Below are positions 15,356-24,097 of a stretch of 64,000 bases of DNA, piece after piece. Location: assembly GCF_014646335.1 (NCBI RefSeq), contig NZ_BMNG01000007.1, positions 366,894 to 430,893 on the forward strand. The letters run 5' to 3'. Both the position numbers and the translations under genes were made by a program. The stretch is from Streptomyces lasiicapitis (GTDB lineage: Bacteria; Actinomycetota; Actinomycetes; Streptomycetales; Streptomycetaceae). How positions within the stretch are numbered: position 1 is the stretch's first letter; the number at the start of each line of letters is the position of its first letter. The notes under the pieces were generated by a model. That model made no database searches and had not been told where the DNA came from. It worked only from the letters and a program-made list of their open reading frames with translations.

Positions 15356-17623
15356 TCAGCGCCGGCTCAGCATCGGCAGCAGCACCGCCGCCGACCAGCT
15401 GAAGTTGGGTGAGTTCAGGGGTGCGCCGGTCAAGGGGTCGTAGTTCTCCATCACCGGGCTGCGGGACGACAGTCCGTGTGCGGTGGTGAGGAGCCGGTCC
15501 GTCAGGGCGCGGGCCTGCGCCGCGTAGCCGTACCGCCGTAGTCCCGCCTGCGCGAAGTACGCCTGGTCGAGCCAGACCGGGCCGCGCCAGTAGCGCTGCG
15601 GGGCGAAGTAGGGCGAGCTACGGGCGACGGTCGAGAAGGGCACGGGGGTGGCGAACTCGTTCGGGTCCGTCAGTCTGTCGCGTACGGCGGCCGCCTGCGC
15701 GGGCGTTGCCGTGCCGGTCCAGAGGGGGATCGCGCCCTCGATGCCCCGGCCCCGCGCGGTGAGCGGCTCGCCGCTGTCGAGGGCCGTGTCGTGGAACCAG
15801 CCGTCCTTCGGGTCGTACATCCGCGTCCGCACCGCCCGATGCGTGGCGGCCGCTCTGCCGCGCCAGCGCCGCTCCCCCGCGGTGTCCTTCAACTCGCCCG
15901 CGATGGACGCGAGATGGCCCTGGTCGGCGGCGAGGTAGGCGTTGAGGTCGACGGACTCCTGGGTGAGCGAGTAGCCGGTCACCGTGCCGGTGGCGTCGTG
16001 GTTGGCGACGACGGACGTCCCGAGGGCGGCGTCGAAGCGCGGCGCGTTGTCCATGCCGCTCTCCCAGGCCGCGGCGAGCCGCCGCTGCTCCGTGCTGTCG
16101 TTGGCTGGGTCGACCGTCGCGCCGTACTCGGCGAGCCCGTCGCGGTCGTGATCACGGTTGCGGTACCACCAGGCCTGGTACGCGGCCAGCTTCGGATACA
16201 TCTCGCGCAGGAACGCCCGGTCACCGCTGTGCCGGTAGACCTCCCACACCGCCCACGCGGCCAGCGGCGGCTTGCTGTTGCGTTCGTTCCAGTTGCCTCC
16301 GCCGTCGGACGGGTCGTTGTAGAAGACGGCGTCGGGGATCATCCCGGCGTCCTGAGGCCGGGTCGCCGAGGTGGGCCGGATCTGGTGGTCGAACATGGCG
16401 CGGATCTGGGACTGCGCGAGCCGAGGGGCGAAGCGGGCCGTGCCGACGGCCTGCTTCCAGGTGTCCCAGGCCCAGACACCGCCGGCGAACCATTTGTACG
16501 AGAGGGACGGGCTGATCGCGTCGTGCCTGATCCGACCTGCGGCGGAACGCCAGTTGGTGACCAGGGTCTCCAGCGACTTCACGGCCAGGCGGCGACGGTC
16601 GGCCGGGACGCCGCGGGTGACCCCGGCGACGTAGCCACGCCAGCGCGCGTCGCCGGACGCGGCGGTGGTGGCGGGGCGGGCGAGGACGCGGCGCACGGAG
16701 GCGGCCTCGCGCGCCCGCTCGGCCGGGGTGAAGGTGTAGCTCTCGGCCCAGTCCAGGGTGCGGGCGGCGCCGGGCGCGAGGGAGAGAGGGGCGGCGAGTT
16801 CGCTGCGGTAGGTGTCACCCGTGACGGTCGTGCGGACGGGGGCACGGTGGGTGACCTCGAAGCGCTCGGTGCCGTCGGTGAGGTAGTCCCACTTCTCCCG
16901 GACCCGGGCGAAGCCGACGGCGACACCTCTGGGCGTGGCCGTCAGGGCGGGCGCGTCGCGTTGGGGCGGCGCCTCGGGGCGCAGCAACGTGCCGGTCCAG
17001 TCGGCGGCGAGGGTGCGCGGCGCCCGGCCGGTGTTCTGGATCCGGGCCCTGACCAGGGCGGTTCGGTCGGTGGCGAAGCGCAGTTCCAGGGTGAGGCGGA
17101 GGCCGTCGAGGCGGTACGTCTGGCGCAGCAGTCCGGGCAGTGAGGTGAGGCGTGGGGTGCCTCGGGCGGCGAGGTCCAGTGCCTTGCCCGCCTCGGTGAG
17201 CCGGATCCGGCTGAAGGACTTGCTCAGCCACCAGGGGTATTCCTGGGCGATGTGCAGCGGGCCGGTGAAGCCCCCGTACGTCGACGGGTCGCTCGCCGAC
17301 GGCAGCGCGTAGGCGTGCCAGGCGCCGCGGTCGGCGAAGACGTTGAGCGGGTTGAACTCGCCGGGGTCGGCGGAGGCCGGCACGCCTTGGAGGTCGAGGA
17401 CGTCGGCGTACGAGGAGGGGGTGCCGTTCGCGTACGAGGCGGGGGTGCCGTCCGTGTCCGGCGGGGCTGACTTCTCGTACCCCGAAGCGCTAGTTGCTGC
17501 CCCACGCGCCGGCTGCCGCACCTCCCCGCCCGCCGATTGCCGCGCGTCGGCGGCGGGGACGAAGCCGACGGCCATGGTGAGGGCGAAGGCTGCGGCGGTC
17601 AGGACACGCGGGCGGGGACGCAA
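15356..17623 (-). CDS. Secreted YgjK-like GH63 glycoside hydrolase
   Basis: A 755-residue protein with a cleavable signal peptide (residues 1-27, ending PAADA). The body follows E. coli YgjK, a GH63 alpha-glucosidase, almost motif by motif. An N-terminal beta-domain is followed by an (alpha/alpha)6 barrel with WAWDTWKQAV, TRPQDAGMIPDAVFYN, GGNWNERNSKPPLAAW and WYRNRDHDRDGLAEYGAT. The proposed general acid is the Asp in WESGMDNAP. The base Glu is in MENYDPLTGAP, and SPNFSWSAA ends the domain. The start is TTG 17623, with GGAG about 9 nt upstream. A Ser/Gly/Thr-rich linker with repeated NGTP-SYA-like units precedes the catalytic part. Probably an extracellular alpha-glucan hydrolase. Confidence 0.88.
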   Translation of the reverse strand: MRPRPRVLTAAAFALTMAVGFVPAADARQSAGGEVRQPARGAATSASGYEKSAPPDTDGTPASYANGTPSSYADVLDLQGVPASADPGEFNPLNVFADRGAWHAYALPSASDPSTYGGFTGPLHIAQEYPWWLSKSFSRIRLTEAGKALDLAARGTPRLTSLPGLLRQTYRLDGLRLTLELRFATDRTALVRARIQNTGRAPRTLAADWTGTLLRPEAPPQRDAPALTATPRGVAVGFARVREKWDYLTDGTERFEVTHRAPVRTTVTGDTYRSELAAPLSLAPGAARTLDWAESYTFTPAERAREAASVRRVLARPATTAASGDARWRGYVAGVTRGVPADRRRLAVKSLETLVTNWRSAAGRIRHDAISPSLSYKWFAGGVWAWDTWKQAVGTARFAPRLAQSQIRAMFDHQIRPTSATRPQDAGMIPDAVFYNDPSDGGGNWNERNSKPPLAAWAVWEVYRHSGDRAFLREMYPKLAAYQAWWYRNRDHDRDGLAEYGATVDPANDSTEQRRLAAAWESGMDNAPRFDAALGTSVVANHDATGTVTGYSLTQESVDLNAYLAADQGHLASIAGELKDTAGERRWRGRAAATHRAVRTRMYDPKDGWFHDTALDSGEPLTARGRGIEGAIPLWTGTATPAQAAAVRDRLTDPNEFATPVPFSTVARSSPYFAPQRYWRGPVWLDQAYFAQAGLRRYGYAAQARALTDRLLTTAHGLSSRSPVMENYDPLTGAPLNSPNFSWSAAVLLPMLSRR

Positions 17624-17663
17624 CGTGAGGGGCTCCGGTCTCTGGGGTGCTGCGGGACGGGGA

Positions 17664-17696
17664 CCGGGCCCGCGGCGTCAACGGCCGCGGGCCCGG
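17664..17696. terminator. Terminator-like hairpin between the protease and GH63 genes
   Basis: Perfect 13-bp stem (17664-17676 with 17684-17696) around a 7-nt loop, made of G and C only. It lies downstream of the protease stop on the minus strand and upstream of the glucosidase start, so it would insulate the two genes. Confidence 0.7.
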
Positions 17697-17735
17697 CGTC
17701 ACTCGGACTTCGAACTCAACACTTGGAACTCGAAC

Positions 17736-18485
17736 TCAGACTCCGGCCACGCTCTGGATCCAGGAGCGGTACGCCGTCAGGTTCGTGTAGGCCGTCGTGG
17801 TCTGGCGGTCGCTGGTGGACGCGACGCCGACCTGGATGCCGTTCGCCATCATCGGGCCGCCCGAGTCGCCGCCCGCGGTGATGCCGTTGCCGCGCCGGGC
17901 GCAGATGGCCTGGCCCTGGTAGGCGTCGCGGCAGCCGCCGGTGACGACGACGTCGGCGACCTTCAGGAGCCGGGACTGGCAGTTGATCTCGGAGCCGCAC
18001 TGGGACGTCGCGCCCCAGCCGTACACCTGCACGGTCTGGCCCACCGTCACGGAACCCGGCTGGCCGAGGCGGGCGTAGGTGGCCGACACGGAGCGGTCGA
18101 GCTTGACCAGGGACAGGTCGGAGCTCGCGTTGTTGTGGACGCTGACGGCGTTGGCCGTGGTGCCGCCCGTGGTCTGGTCGAGGCTGCCGATGCGGAACGA
18201 GAGGCCGCCGCCGCTGACGCAGTGCTTCGCGGTGAGGATCCAGGTCGGGGCGATGATCGTGGCGCTGCAGGTCTGGCGGCCGTTGGAGAAGAGCCGGGCC
18301 GCCCAGGGGGCGTTGCTGGCGTAGCCGCCGCCGATGATCGGATGGGCGGAGGTGCCCGTCGCGACGGCGGGGGCGTTCGCGCTGGGTGCCGTCTGCGCCG
18401 ATGCCGTGGGGGCGAGCCCGAGGACGGCGATGGCGGTGGCCGCGAGCGCGGGGACGAGTCTGGATATTCGCACGTTCGTCTCCAT
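17736..18485 (-). CDS. Secreted S1-family serine protease
   Basis: A 249-residue preproprotein: signal peptide to about residue 30 (APTASA), a short propeptide ending before IIGGGYAS, then a chymotrypsin-fold domain. The catalytic triad is visible: His in TAKHC, Asp in ASSDLSLVK and Ser in GGDSGGP. The residue six before the catalytic Ser, Asp189 in trypsin, is Ile here, so Arg/Lys specificity is not expected. Cys pairs around TAKHC and CGSEINC are kept. It acts outside the cell and is probably self-processed at the IIGG site. A stable hairpin lies in its leader region (18531-18550). Confidence 0.93.
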   Translation of the reverse strand: METNVRISRLVPALAATAIAVLGLAPTASAQTAPSANAPAVATGTSAHPIIGGGYASNAPWAARLFSNGRQTCSATIIAPTWILTAKHCVSGGGLSFRIGSLDQTTGGTTANAVSVHNNASSDLSLVKLDRSVSATYARLGQPGSVTVGQTVQVYGWGATSQCGSEINCQSRLLKVADVVVTGGCRDAYQGQAICARRGNGITAGGDSGGPMMANGIQVGVASTSDRQTTTAYTNLTAYRSWIQSVAGV

Positions 18486-18785
18486 TGTGTGGGGGTTGGA
18501 GCGTCCTTCATAAGGACTTCATGGGGACTTGACCGCATAGGTATGCGGTCGGGGCGCACGCACGACAGGCGGGTTGAGCTATGGCGCGTGCATGCCATGT
18601 TCGGCTGGGGCGAATGTGACAGAGGAATCGTTGCCCACGCAAGAGGTTGTTCCGCCGAACTCGGCGGCGTGGGCGCCGAGTTCGCCGGGTTTTGGATCAA
18701 CGTTGCAGTGTGCACTTGCAGCTTCGGGCATACCCAAGCGACTAACTGGTCTGCACCGTCAGGCACCCCGCAGCAGTTGACGACG
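18486..18785. other. Intergenic region between protease and WYL gene
   Basis: 300 bp without a convincing gene. It holds a perfect 8-bp hairpin with a 4-nt loop (18531-18550) and repeated GGACTT motifs just upstream of the protease start. A second hairpin lies at 18652-18688. Both look regulatory for the protease or terminating for the WYL transcript. Confidence 0.5.
18652..18688. terminator. Terminator-like hairpin
   Basis: A 15-bp stem with one mismatch (18652-18666 and 18674-18688), a 7-nt loop and a short T run (GTTTTGG) on the plus side. It lies between the WYL stop and the protease promoter. Confidence 0.4.
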
Positions 18786-19775
18786 TCAGGCTTGGCGGGC
18801 GGAGGTGGCGAGCCGGTCGGCGAGTGCGATGACGAGGTCTCGGAGTTCGTCCGGTCGCTCGATGACGAACGGCAGGTCGAGTGAGGCGAGTACGGGAGGC
18901 AGCCAGTCGAGCCGCTCTGCTCTCAATTCGACGTGGAGCCAACGCGCTGTGTCCGGATCTGTTCCTTCCGCGGGCGCGGGCGCCTCCACGCTCGCGACGC
19001 TGGCGGGGAGTCGGGTGCGGATCTGTTCGACCGTCCCGTGGATCCGCAGGGTCACCTCGTACCGGTACGCCGCCTTGGCGAGCCCTGACAGGACGCGCTG
19101 AACCGGATCGAGTCCAGCGGGCGGCTCGAAGGAGCCCGGCAGCGTCCTCGCGTCCGCGATGCGATCGAGCCGGAAGGTCCGGTCGTGGCCGATCCCGGGA
19201 TCGGTGCCCGTGACGTACCACCGGCCCGCATGGGTGACGATCCCGTACGGGTGCAGCGTGCGTGTGCTTCGTCGGCCGTCGCGGGTGGTGTACCTGATCG
19301 AGATCGGGCGGCGTTGGCGTACCGCATCGGCGATGGCGAGCAGGACCCCTGTCTCCGGGGTGGCCGACTCGCCGGGCGGAGCCGTGAAGGCGAGGGATTC
19401 CATGACGGCGTCGAGCCGACGGGCCAGGCGCTCGGGCAGTGCCCGGCGGATCTTGGCCGCTGCCGTCTCGCCCGCGGTCTCAGTCGCCGTCAGCAACCCC
19501 GTCCTGCGGCCGGCGACGAGGCCGAGCAGCACGGCGAGCGCCTCGTCGTCGTTGAGCATGAGCGGGGGCAGGCGATACCCGGGGGCGAGCCGGTACCCGC
19601 CATAGCGGCCACGGACCGCCTCGACGGGAATGTCGAGGTCGACCAGGTGGGCCACGTACCGCCGCACGGTGCGCCCGTCGACGCCGAGCCGGTCGGCGAG
19701 TTCGGCCACCGTTCTGATACCGCCCGACTGAAGGAGTTCCAGGAGGGTGAGGACACGGCTGGTAGGTCGAGCCAT
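18786..19775 (-). CDS. WYL-domain transcriptional regulator (YafY type)
   Basis: A regulator of about 329 residues. The N-terminal winged helix (SRVLTLLELLQSGGIRTVAE followed by GVDGRTVRRYVAHL) is a DeoR/HTH_11-like domain. RGRYGGYRLAPGYRLPPLML links it to a central WYL domain (RPISIRYTTRDG and YGIVTHAGRWYVTGTD, about residues 135-210), which binds nucleotides or small ligands. The C-terminal WCX-like domain ends in LADRLATSA. ATG 19775 is chosen over TTG 19781. It is divergent from the VOC gene at 19870, the likely target. Confidence 0.93.
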   Translation of the reverse strand: MARPTSRVLTLLELLQSGGIRTVAELADRLGVDGRTVRRYVAHLVDLDIPVEAVRGRYGGYRLAPGYRLPPLMLNDDEALAVLLGLVAGRRTGLLTATETAGETAAAKIRRALPERLARRLDAVMESLAFTAPPGESATPETGVLLAIADAVRQRRPISIRYTTRDGRRSTRTLHPYGIVTHAGRWYVTGTDPGIGHDRTFRLDRIADARTLPGSFEPPAGLDPVQRVLSGLAKAAYRYEVTLRIHGTVEQIRTRLPASVASVEAPAPAEGTDPDTARWLHVELRAERLDWLPPVLASLDLPFVIERPDELRDLVIALADRLATSARQA

Positions 19776-19869
19776 GGCCAAGACCTTAGCGTTGATACCG
19801 GACCGATTCTGTCCACTATTTGCTTTAGCGTCCGAGGTGCAACGGCTTCACCAACCCGAGGAGAGCGCC

Positions 19870-20268
19870 ATGGACTTCGTTTCGATCCGGATCATCACCG
19901 GCGACATCGCGCGCCTCGTGGACTTCTACGAGCGAGCCACCGGAGTGCGGGCGGACTGGTCCACCGAGGACTTCGCCGAGATACAGACCGCCGGCGCGAC
20001 CCTCGCGATCGGCAGCACCCGCACCGTGGCACTGTTCGCGCCCGGCTCCGCCCGTCCGGCCGACAACAGCACCGTGATCATCGAGTTCCTCGTCGCCGAC
20101 GTGGACGGCGTATACCGGAACCTTGCCGAATTCGTCGCCGACTTCGTGACCGAGCCCACCACGATGCCCTGGGGCAACCGGTCACTCCTGCTCCGCGACC
20201 CCGACGGCAACCTCGTCAACTTCTTCACCCCCGTCACGCCGGCGGCCATCGAGAAGTTCGCTCGCTGA
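19870..20268 (+). CDS. VOC family protein, likely WYL-regulator target
   Basis: A 132-residue glyoxalase-like protein. MDFVSIRIITGDIARLVDFYERATG opens the first module (residues 1-25), and LLRDPDGNLVNFFTPV is the second-module metal strand. The start follows GAGAGCGCC. A TAGCGT -10-like element at 19826-19831 and a GGAC/GTCC dyad near 19800 lie in the promoter it shares with the WYL regulator. The last 87 bp overlap the convergent HAD gene. The substrate is unknown. Confidence 0.87.
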   Translation: MDFVSIRIITGDIARLVDFYERATGVRADWSTEDFAEIQTAGATLAIGSTRTVALFAPGSARPADNSTVIIEFLVADVDGVYRNLAEFVADFVTEPTTMPWGNRSLLLRDPDGNLVNFFTPVTPAAIEKFAR

Positions 20269-20895
20269 CGGCGGCGAACCTCGGGTCGGCAGCCACGCGT
20301 CGATGACGGCTGAGAGTTCGTTCTGTCCGGTGAAGAAGTGGCCGTTCATGCCGACGGCCTGAGCCGCGCGGACGTTTTCCTCGCGGTCGTCGACGAAGAG
20401 GAAGTCGGCGGGTGCGGCCTGCAGGGCGATGACACAGTGCTGGAAGGCGGCCGGGTCGGGCTTGGCTGCTTTGATCTTTCCGGAGAAGGCGACGTGGTCG
20501 AGGCCGTGCAGCCAGGGTTGGGCGGCGAGGAAGACGTCCGCGTGGTCGGCGGGGATGTTGGAGAGCAAGGCGACCTCGGCGCGGTCTCGCAGGGACTGCA
20601 CGTAGGTGACCATGCCGTCGTCGACGCGGGACCAGCTGTCGATGTCGGTGAGCCGCAGTTCCTCGATCGCGTCGGCGTCGGCGGGGCAGGACAGCGTGTT
20701 CAGTACTTCTGTCCAGTACACGGATGCGGTGTGCCGGCCGGCGTCGTAGGGCGGGCGGTGGGTCCAGTAGGCCGTGGTGAAGGCGTCGAGGGAGGAGTGG
20801 CAGCGAGCGGCCATCTTCTCCAGTGCGCCCGGGCGTTGGTGGCGGGCTATGACCCCGAAGAGGTCGAAGAGCACGATGCGGCGGTCGGTGGACAT
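20182..20895 (-). CDS. HAD-superfamily hydrolase
   Basis: A 237-residue HAD phosphatase/dehalogenase-like protein. Motif I is IVLFDLFGVIARH, where the second Asp of the usual DxD is replaced by Leu-Phe-Gly, the FDLFGV form common in the YihX branch. Motif II is ALLSNIPADH, motif III has the Lys of GKIKAAKPDPAAF, and motif IV is FVDDREENVRAA. The cap is the small helical type inserted after motif I. Its C-terminal 30 residues are Arg/Glu-rich and lie over the convergent VOC gene. It is the last gene of the MFS-LLM-HAD series (36 bp gap). Confidence 0.88.
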   Translation of the reverse strand: MSTDRRIVLFDLFGVIARHQRPGALEKMAARCHSSLDAFTTAYWTHRPPYDAGRHTASVYWTEVLNTLSCPADADAIEELRLTDIDSWSRVDDGMVTYVQSLRDRAEVALLSNIPADHADVFLAAQPWLHGLDHVAFSGKIKAAKPDPAAFQHCVIALQAAPADFLFVDDREENVRAAQAVGMNGHFFTGQNELSAVIDAWLPTRGSPPSASELLDGRRRDGGEEVDEVAVGVAEQE

Positions 20896-20931
20896 GATGG
20901 TCGGTTCCTTTGGTATCTCGGAGTGTTCGGT

Positions 20932-21924
20932 TCAGGGCTTGTGGGGCAGGGCGCGGGCGATCGAGCCGAGTGCGGCCAGGGCGTCGGGGCCCGCCGGGGC
21001 GAGGACGACGCTGGTCGCGCCGGCTGCATGGCGGGCGTTGATCGCGTCACGTGCCTGATCGGGGGTGCCGGCGATGCTCAGTTCGCGGACCCAGGCGTCG
21101 GGCATGGTCTGGGCGAAGTGCCGGGCGTCGGGGCAGGCGGCGCGGTGTGCGCGCAGTTCGGTGGCGAAGGGCAGCGGGTCGATGTGTGCGGCCCAGCCCG
21201 GCTCGCCGATCGCCTCCAGGCCGGCGCGGACGCGGGCGAGGGCGGCTTCCTCGTTGTCATCGACGGCTGCGGCGTCGTAGGTGACGATCTCTGGACGGTT
21301 CGCGGAGGCGGCGGGGCCCAGGTGGTGCAAGGAGGCGGTGATGTAGGAGGGGGCCGCGGGCTCGGCCAGGAGGAGTCCGTCGGCGACCTCGCCCGCGGCT
21401 TCCTGTGATCTGGGGCCGCGGACGCCCAGGACGACCGGAGGGACGATGTCGGGGGTCTCGGTGAGGACGACGCCTTCACAGCGCACGAAGCGGCCGTTGG
21501 CGGGGCCGGGCCTACCGGCGAGAAGCAGGCGCAGCGCGGTCGTGTACTCCTTGAGCAGCGTCAGGGGGCTGGCCGGCCAGGATCCGGCCTGGCGCATCCA
21601 GTCGGGCATGCCGTGACCGATGCCGGCGATGAGGCGGCCGGGGTGGAGCTGGGCGAGGGTGGCCAGTTCCATCGCGGCGAAGGACACGTTGCGGGCGCCG
21701 GCGGGCAGGATGCCGATGCCGACGGTGATGTTCGTGGTGCCGGCCAGGACGGTGGCGGCCTGTGCGATGCCGCCGCGCCAGCCGAGGTCCTCCACCACCC
21801 AGATCTGGTCGAACCCCAGTGCTTCGGCTCGCCGCGCGTAGGGCAGCACGTCGCCGACGGGAAGATCGCGAGGCAGCATGACACCGACACGGCCGCGGGC
21901 GGGCAATGCGTGGGGCTCGGGCAT
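20932..21924 (-). CDS. LLM-class (F420-dependent type) oxidoreductase
   Basis: A 330-residue luciferase-like monooxygenase-fold (TIM barrel) protein. VGVMLPRDLPVGDVLPYARRAE opens the barrel (quoted span residues 13-34). LGFDQIWVVEDLGW, GIGILPAGARNVSFAAMELATL and GRLIAGIGHGMPDWM follow, and a late SIAGTPDQARDAI repeat matches F420-dependent LLM enzymes. It would use reduced or oxidised F420 or FMN on an unknown substrate. ATG 21924 is preceded by AAGGAG. Its position between a transporter and a phosphatase suggests an uptake-and-modification pathway under DeoR control. Confidence 0.9.
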   Translation of the reverse strand: MPEPHALPARGRVGVMLPRDLPVGDVLPYARRAEALGFDQIWVVEDLGWRGGIAQAATVLAGTTNITVGIGILPAGARNVSFAAMELATLAQLHPGRLIAGIGHGMPDWMRQAGSWPASPLTLLKEYTTALRLLLAGRPGPANGRFVRCEGVVLTETPDIVPPVVLGVRGPRSQEAAGEVADGLLLAEPAAPSYITASLHHLGPAASANRPEIVTYDAAAVDDNEEAALARVRAGLEAIGEPGWAAHIDPLPFATELRAHRAACPDARHFAQTMPDAWVRELSIAGTPDQARDAINARHAAGATSVVLAPAGPDALAALGSIARALPHKP

Positions 21925-21988
21925 CGGGGGGCTCCTTCGGTCGGCTGGGGGTTTCCCTCTCCGGCCCCTGGTGGCCGGGGAGTTGAGG

Positions 21989-22028
21989 GCTTGTGCGGCA
22001 CGGGGGTCAGGGACCGTGCCGCACAAGC
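21989..22028 (-). terminator. Intercistronic hairpin after the MFS gene
   Basis: Perfect 15-bp stem (21989-22003 with 22014-22028) and a 10-nt loop, starting 2 bp beyond the MFS stop codon. It should terminate part of the transcript, or stabilise the MFS message, before the LLM and HAD genes. Confidence 0.65.
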
Positions 22029-22030
22029 GG

Positions 22031-23245
22031 TCAGTGGCCGCTGGACGCCATCTCGCTCTCGCGGGTGCGGACGGATCCGGTGCGCAGGACACCGGCGGCG
22101 ACAGCGGTGGTCACACACAGCAGAGTCAGCAGGACGAAGGCGTGGTTGAGGGCGACGAGGTGGGTCAGCCAGCCGATGACGGCGGGGCCGGCGAGCATGC
22201 CGACGTAGCCGAGTCCGGCGACGCGGGAGACGTTGGCACCGGCCGCAGCGGGGTCGGCGTGCCCGGCAGCGCTGAACAGCTGCGGGACACAGCCGGACAG
22301 GCCAAGCCCGAACAGTGCCCAGCCGGTGAAAGCGGCCCACATCCACGGGCCGAGGGCCACGAGTGTGATGCCGACAGCTGCGGTGGCCGCGCCGTGGCGC
22401 AGGATCGCCGCGGAACCGAACCGTGCGACGAAGCGGTCCGCGAGCAGCCGGCCGATGGTCATGGCCGCGGCGAAAGTGCCGTACGCGAAGGCGGCCGTGC
22501 CGGCGGGCGCACCGAGGACGTCCTTCAAGTGCAGGGCACTCCAGTCGTTGGCGGCGCCCTCGCACAGCATGACCATGAGCGCCAGGACGGCGAGGAGCCA
22601 GACGCGTCCCTTGGCACTGCGGCGGGTATCGGCCGGTGACGCCTCGGCCTTCTCCGGGGAGCCGGATCCGGGGCTCTCGACAGCGGGAGCGGTGGGCAGC
22701 AGGGCACGCGCCGATCCGAGGGCGATCACGATGCCCATGGCTCCCATGGCGGCCATGCCCGCGGCCGGGTTCAGGCCGGCGCTCGCGGCGCCCGCTCCGG
22801 CGAGCGCGGCGAGGACACCTCCGACGGAGAACGTGGCGTGGAAACCCGACATGACGGGCCGGCCGTACGCCTTTTCCACGTGCACGGCGTGGGCGTTCAT
22901 GCTCACGTCCAGGCAGCCGTTGCAGAACCCGAAGACCAGCAGGGCGCCGGCCAGGGTCCACGGATCCCGGGCGAGGCCGGGCAGGATCAGGGCCGCGCCG
23001 CACAGTATGCCGCCGGCGGGGACCACGACGCGGGCGCCGAGGCGGTCGGTGAGGGGGCCGGCCACCCGCATTCCGATGAAGGCCCCGAGCCCGAGCAGCA
23101 CCAGCAGGCCGCCGAGCGAGGCGTGGCTGATGCCCACGCGTTCCTCGATGGCGGGGATGTGCACCACCCAGGTGCCCATCAAGGTGCCGCACAGGACGAA
23201 GTAGACATACGTCGCCACGCGGGCGGCTCGAAGCGAACGTTCCAT
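22031..23245 (-). CDS. MFS transporter
   Basis: A 404-residue major facilitator with 12 predicted segments. The first loop carries GMRVAGPLTDRLGARVVVPAG, the MFS loop 2-3 motif, and the equivalent second-half loop is GRLLADRFVARFGSAA. FGFCNGCLDVSMNAHAVHVEK is characteristic of the fucose/YbjJ-like MFS subfamily. A hydrophilic centre loop (SPGSGSPEKAEASP) separates the halves. The frame is open far upstream, but ATG 23245 opens a clean N-terminus. It is divergent from the DeoR gene and leads the MFS-LLM-HAD unit, so a sugar or sugar-like substrate is plausible. Confidence 0.9.
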   Translation of the reverse strand: MERSLRAARVATYVYFVLCGTLMGTWVVHIPAIEERVGISHASLGGLLVLLGLGAFIGMRVAGPLTDRLGARVVVPAGGILCGAALILPGLARDPWTLAGALLVFGFCNGCLDVSMNAHAVHVEKAYGRPVMSGFHATFSVGGVLAALAGAGAASAGLNPAAGMAAMGAMGIVIALGSARALLPTAPAVESPGSGSPEKAEASPADTRRSAKGRVWLLAVLALMVMLCEGAANDWSALHLKDVLGAPAGTAAFAYGTFAAAMTIGRLLADRFVARFGSAAILRHGAATAAVGITLVALGPWMWAAFTGWALFGLGLSGCVPQLFSAAGHADPAAAGANVSRVAGLGYVGMLAGPAVIGWLTHLVALNHAFVLLTLLCVTTAVAAGVLRTGSVRTRESEMASSGH

Positions 23246-23259
23246 GCCGCCCACCGTAA

Positions 23260-23327
23260 CGAACATATTTACTGTTCGAAAGTCTCGAGAATGAACATCA
23301 TGCATGCTTGATACTCGGTGGTGTTCA
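23260..23327. promoter_or_regulatory. Two TGAACA/TGTTCA-type dyads in the MFS-DeoR divergent promoter
   Basis: CGAACA (23260-23265) and TGTTCG (23273-23278) form one dyad around a 7-bp AT-rich centre. TGAACA (23292-23297) and TGTTCA (23322-23327) form a second, wider one. A GAACGTTC palindrome (23235-23242) inside the MFS start region is a third related site. Their repetition in the divergent region makes them the best candidate operators for the DeoR protein. Confidence 0.6.
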
Positions 23328-23335
23328 ATCGCGGT

Positions 23336-24097
23336 ATGAGCAATGCAGACCGGCACCGGCTGATCACGAAGGTCGTCAGGGACTCGGGCGGCGCCACGGT
23401 CCACGAGCTCGCGGAGCTGACCGGCGCCTCGGAGATGACCATCCGGCGCGACCTCGACACCCTGGCCGCTCAAGGCGTCCTTGAACGCGTCCGCGGCGGG
23501 GCGCGCACCCTGCTGCTCAGGGGCGAGGAGCCTCCCTTCGCGTTGCGCGCCCACGAGGCGGTCGCCGCCAAACAGCGGATCGCGGCCGAGGTCTCCGCAC
23601 GCATCGCCGACGGCGAGAGCGTGCTGCTGGACAGCGGCACCACCTGCCTGGAAGTCGCCCGCCTCCTGCGCGAGCGGGCCGTCACCGTGATGCCCCTGTC
23701 CCTGCAGGCCATCCACCTGCTCGGTGAGACACCCGGTCCGGCCACGCTGATGGTGCCCGGCGGCCGGCCCCGCGCCGCCGAAGGCGCCCTCACCGGCCCT
23801 CTCACCCTGGCCTCCCTGGCAGCCGTGCGCTTCGACACCGCTGTCATCGGCTGCTGCGGGCTGACCGCGGCCGACGGCCTGACCGCCTACGACCTCGACG
23901 ACGCCGCGGTGAAGAAGGCGGGCATCGCCTCCGCCCGCCGAGTGATCGTCGCCGCCGACGGCAGCAAACTCGGCCACACCGCCTACGCCTACGTCGGCCC
24001 CTCCACCCTCCTGCACGCCCTCGTCACCGACACCACCGCACCCGCCGACGAAGTCACCGCACTCGAAGGCACCGGCACCGCCGTCCAGAGCGTTTGA
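23336..24097 (+). CDS. DeoR/GlpR-family transcriptional regulator
   Basis: A 253-residue DeoR-family repressor. The N-terminal winged helix ADRHRLITKVVRDSGGATVHE and MTIRRDLDTLAAQGVLERVRGGA is textbook. The C-terminal DeoRC domain (residues 75-235), an isomerase-like sugar-phosphate sensor, includes VLLDSGTTCLEVARLL and ADGSKLG. ATG 23336 is preferred to GTG 23318, since the latter would overlap the operator. Repressors of this type usually answer to a phosphorylated sugar intermediate, which fits the HAD phosphatase and transporter in the divergent unit. Confidence 0.93.
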   Translation: MSNADRHRLITKVVRDSGGATVHELAELTGASEMTIRRDLDTLAAQGVLERVRGGARTLLLRGEEPPFALRAHEAVAAKQRIAAEVSARIADGESVLLDSGTTCLEVARLLRERAVTVMPLSLQAIHLLGETPGPATLMVPGGRPRAAEGALTGPLTLASLAAVRFDTAVIGCCGLTAADGLTAYDLDDAAVKKAGIASARRVIVAADGSKLGHTAYAYVGPSTLLHALVTDTTAPADEVTALEGTGTAVQSV

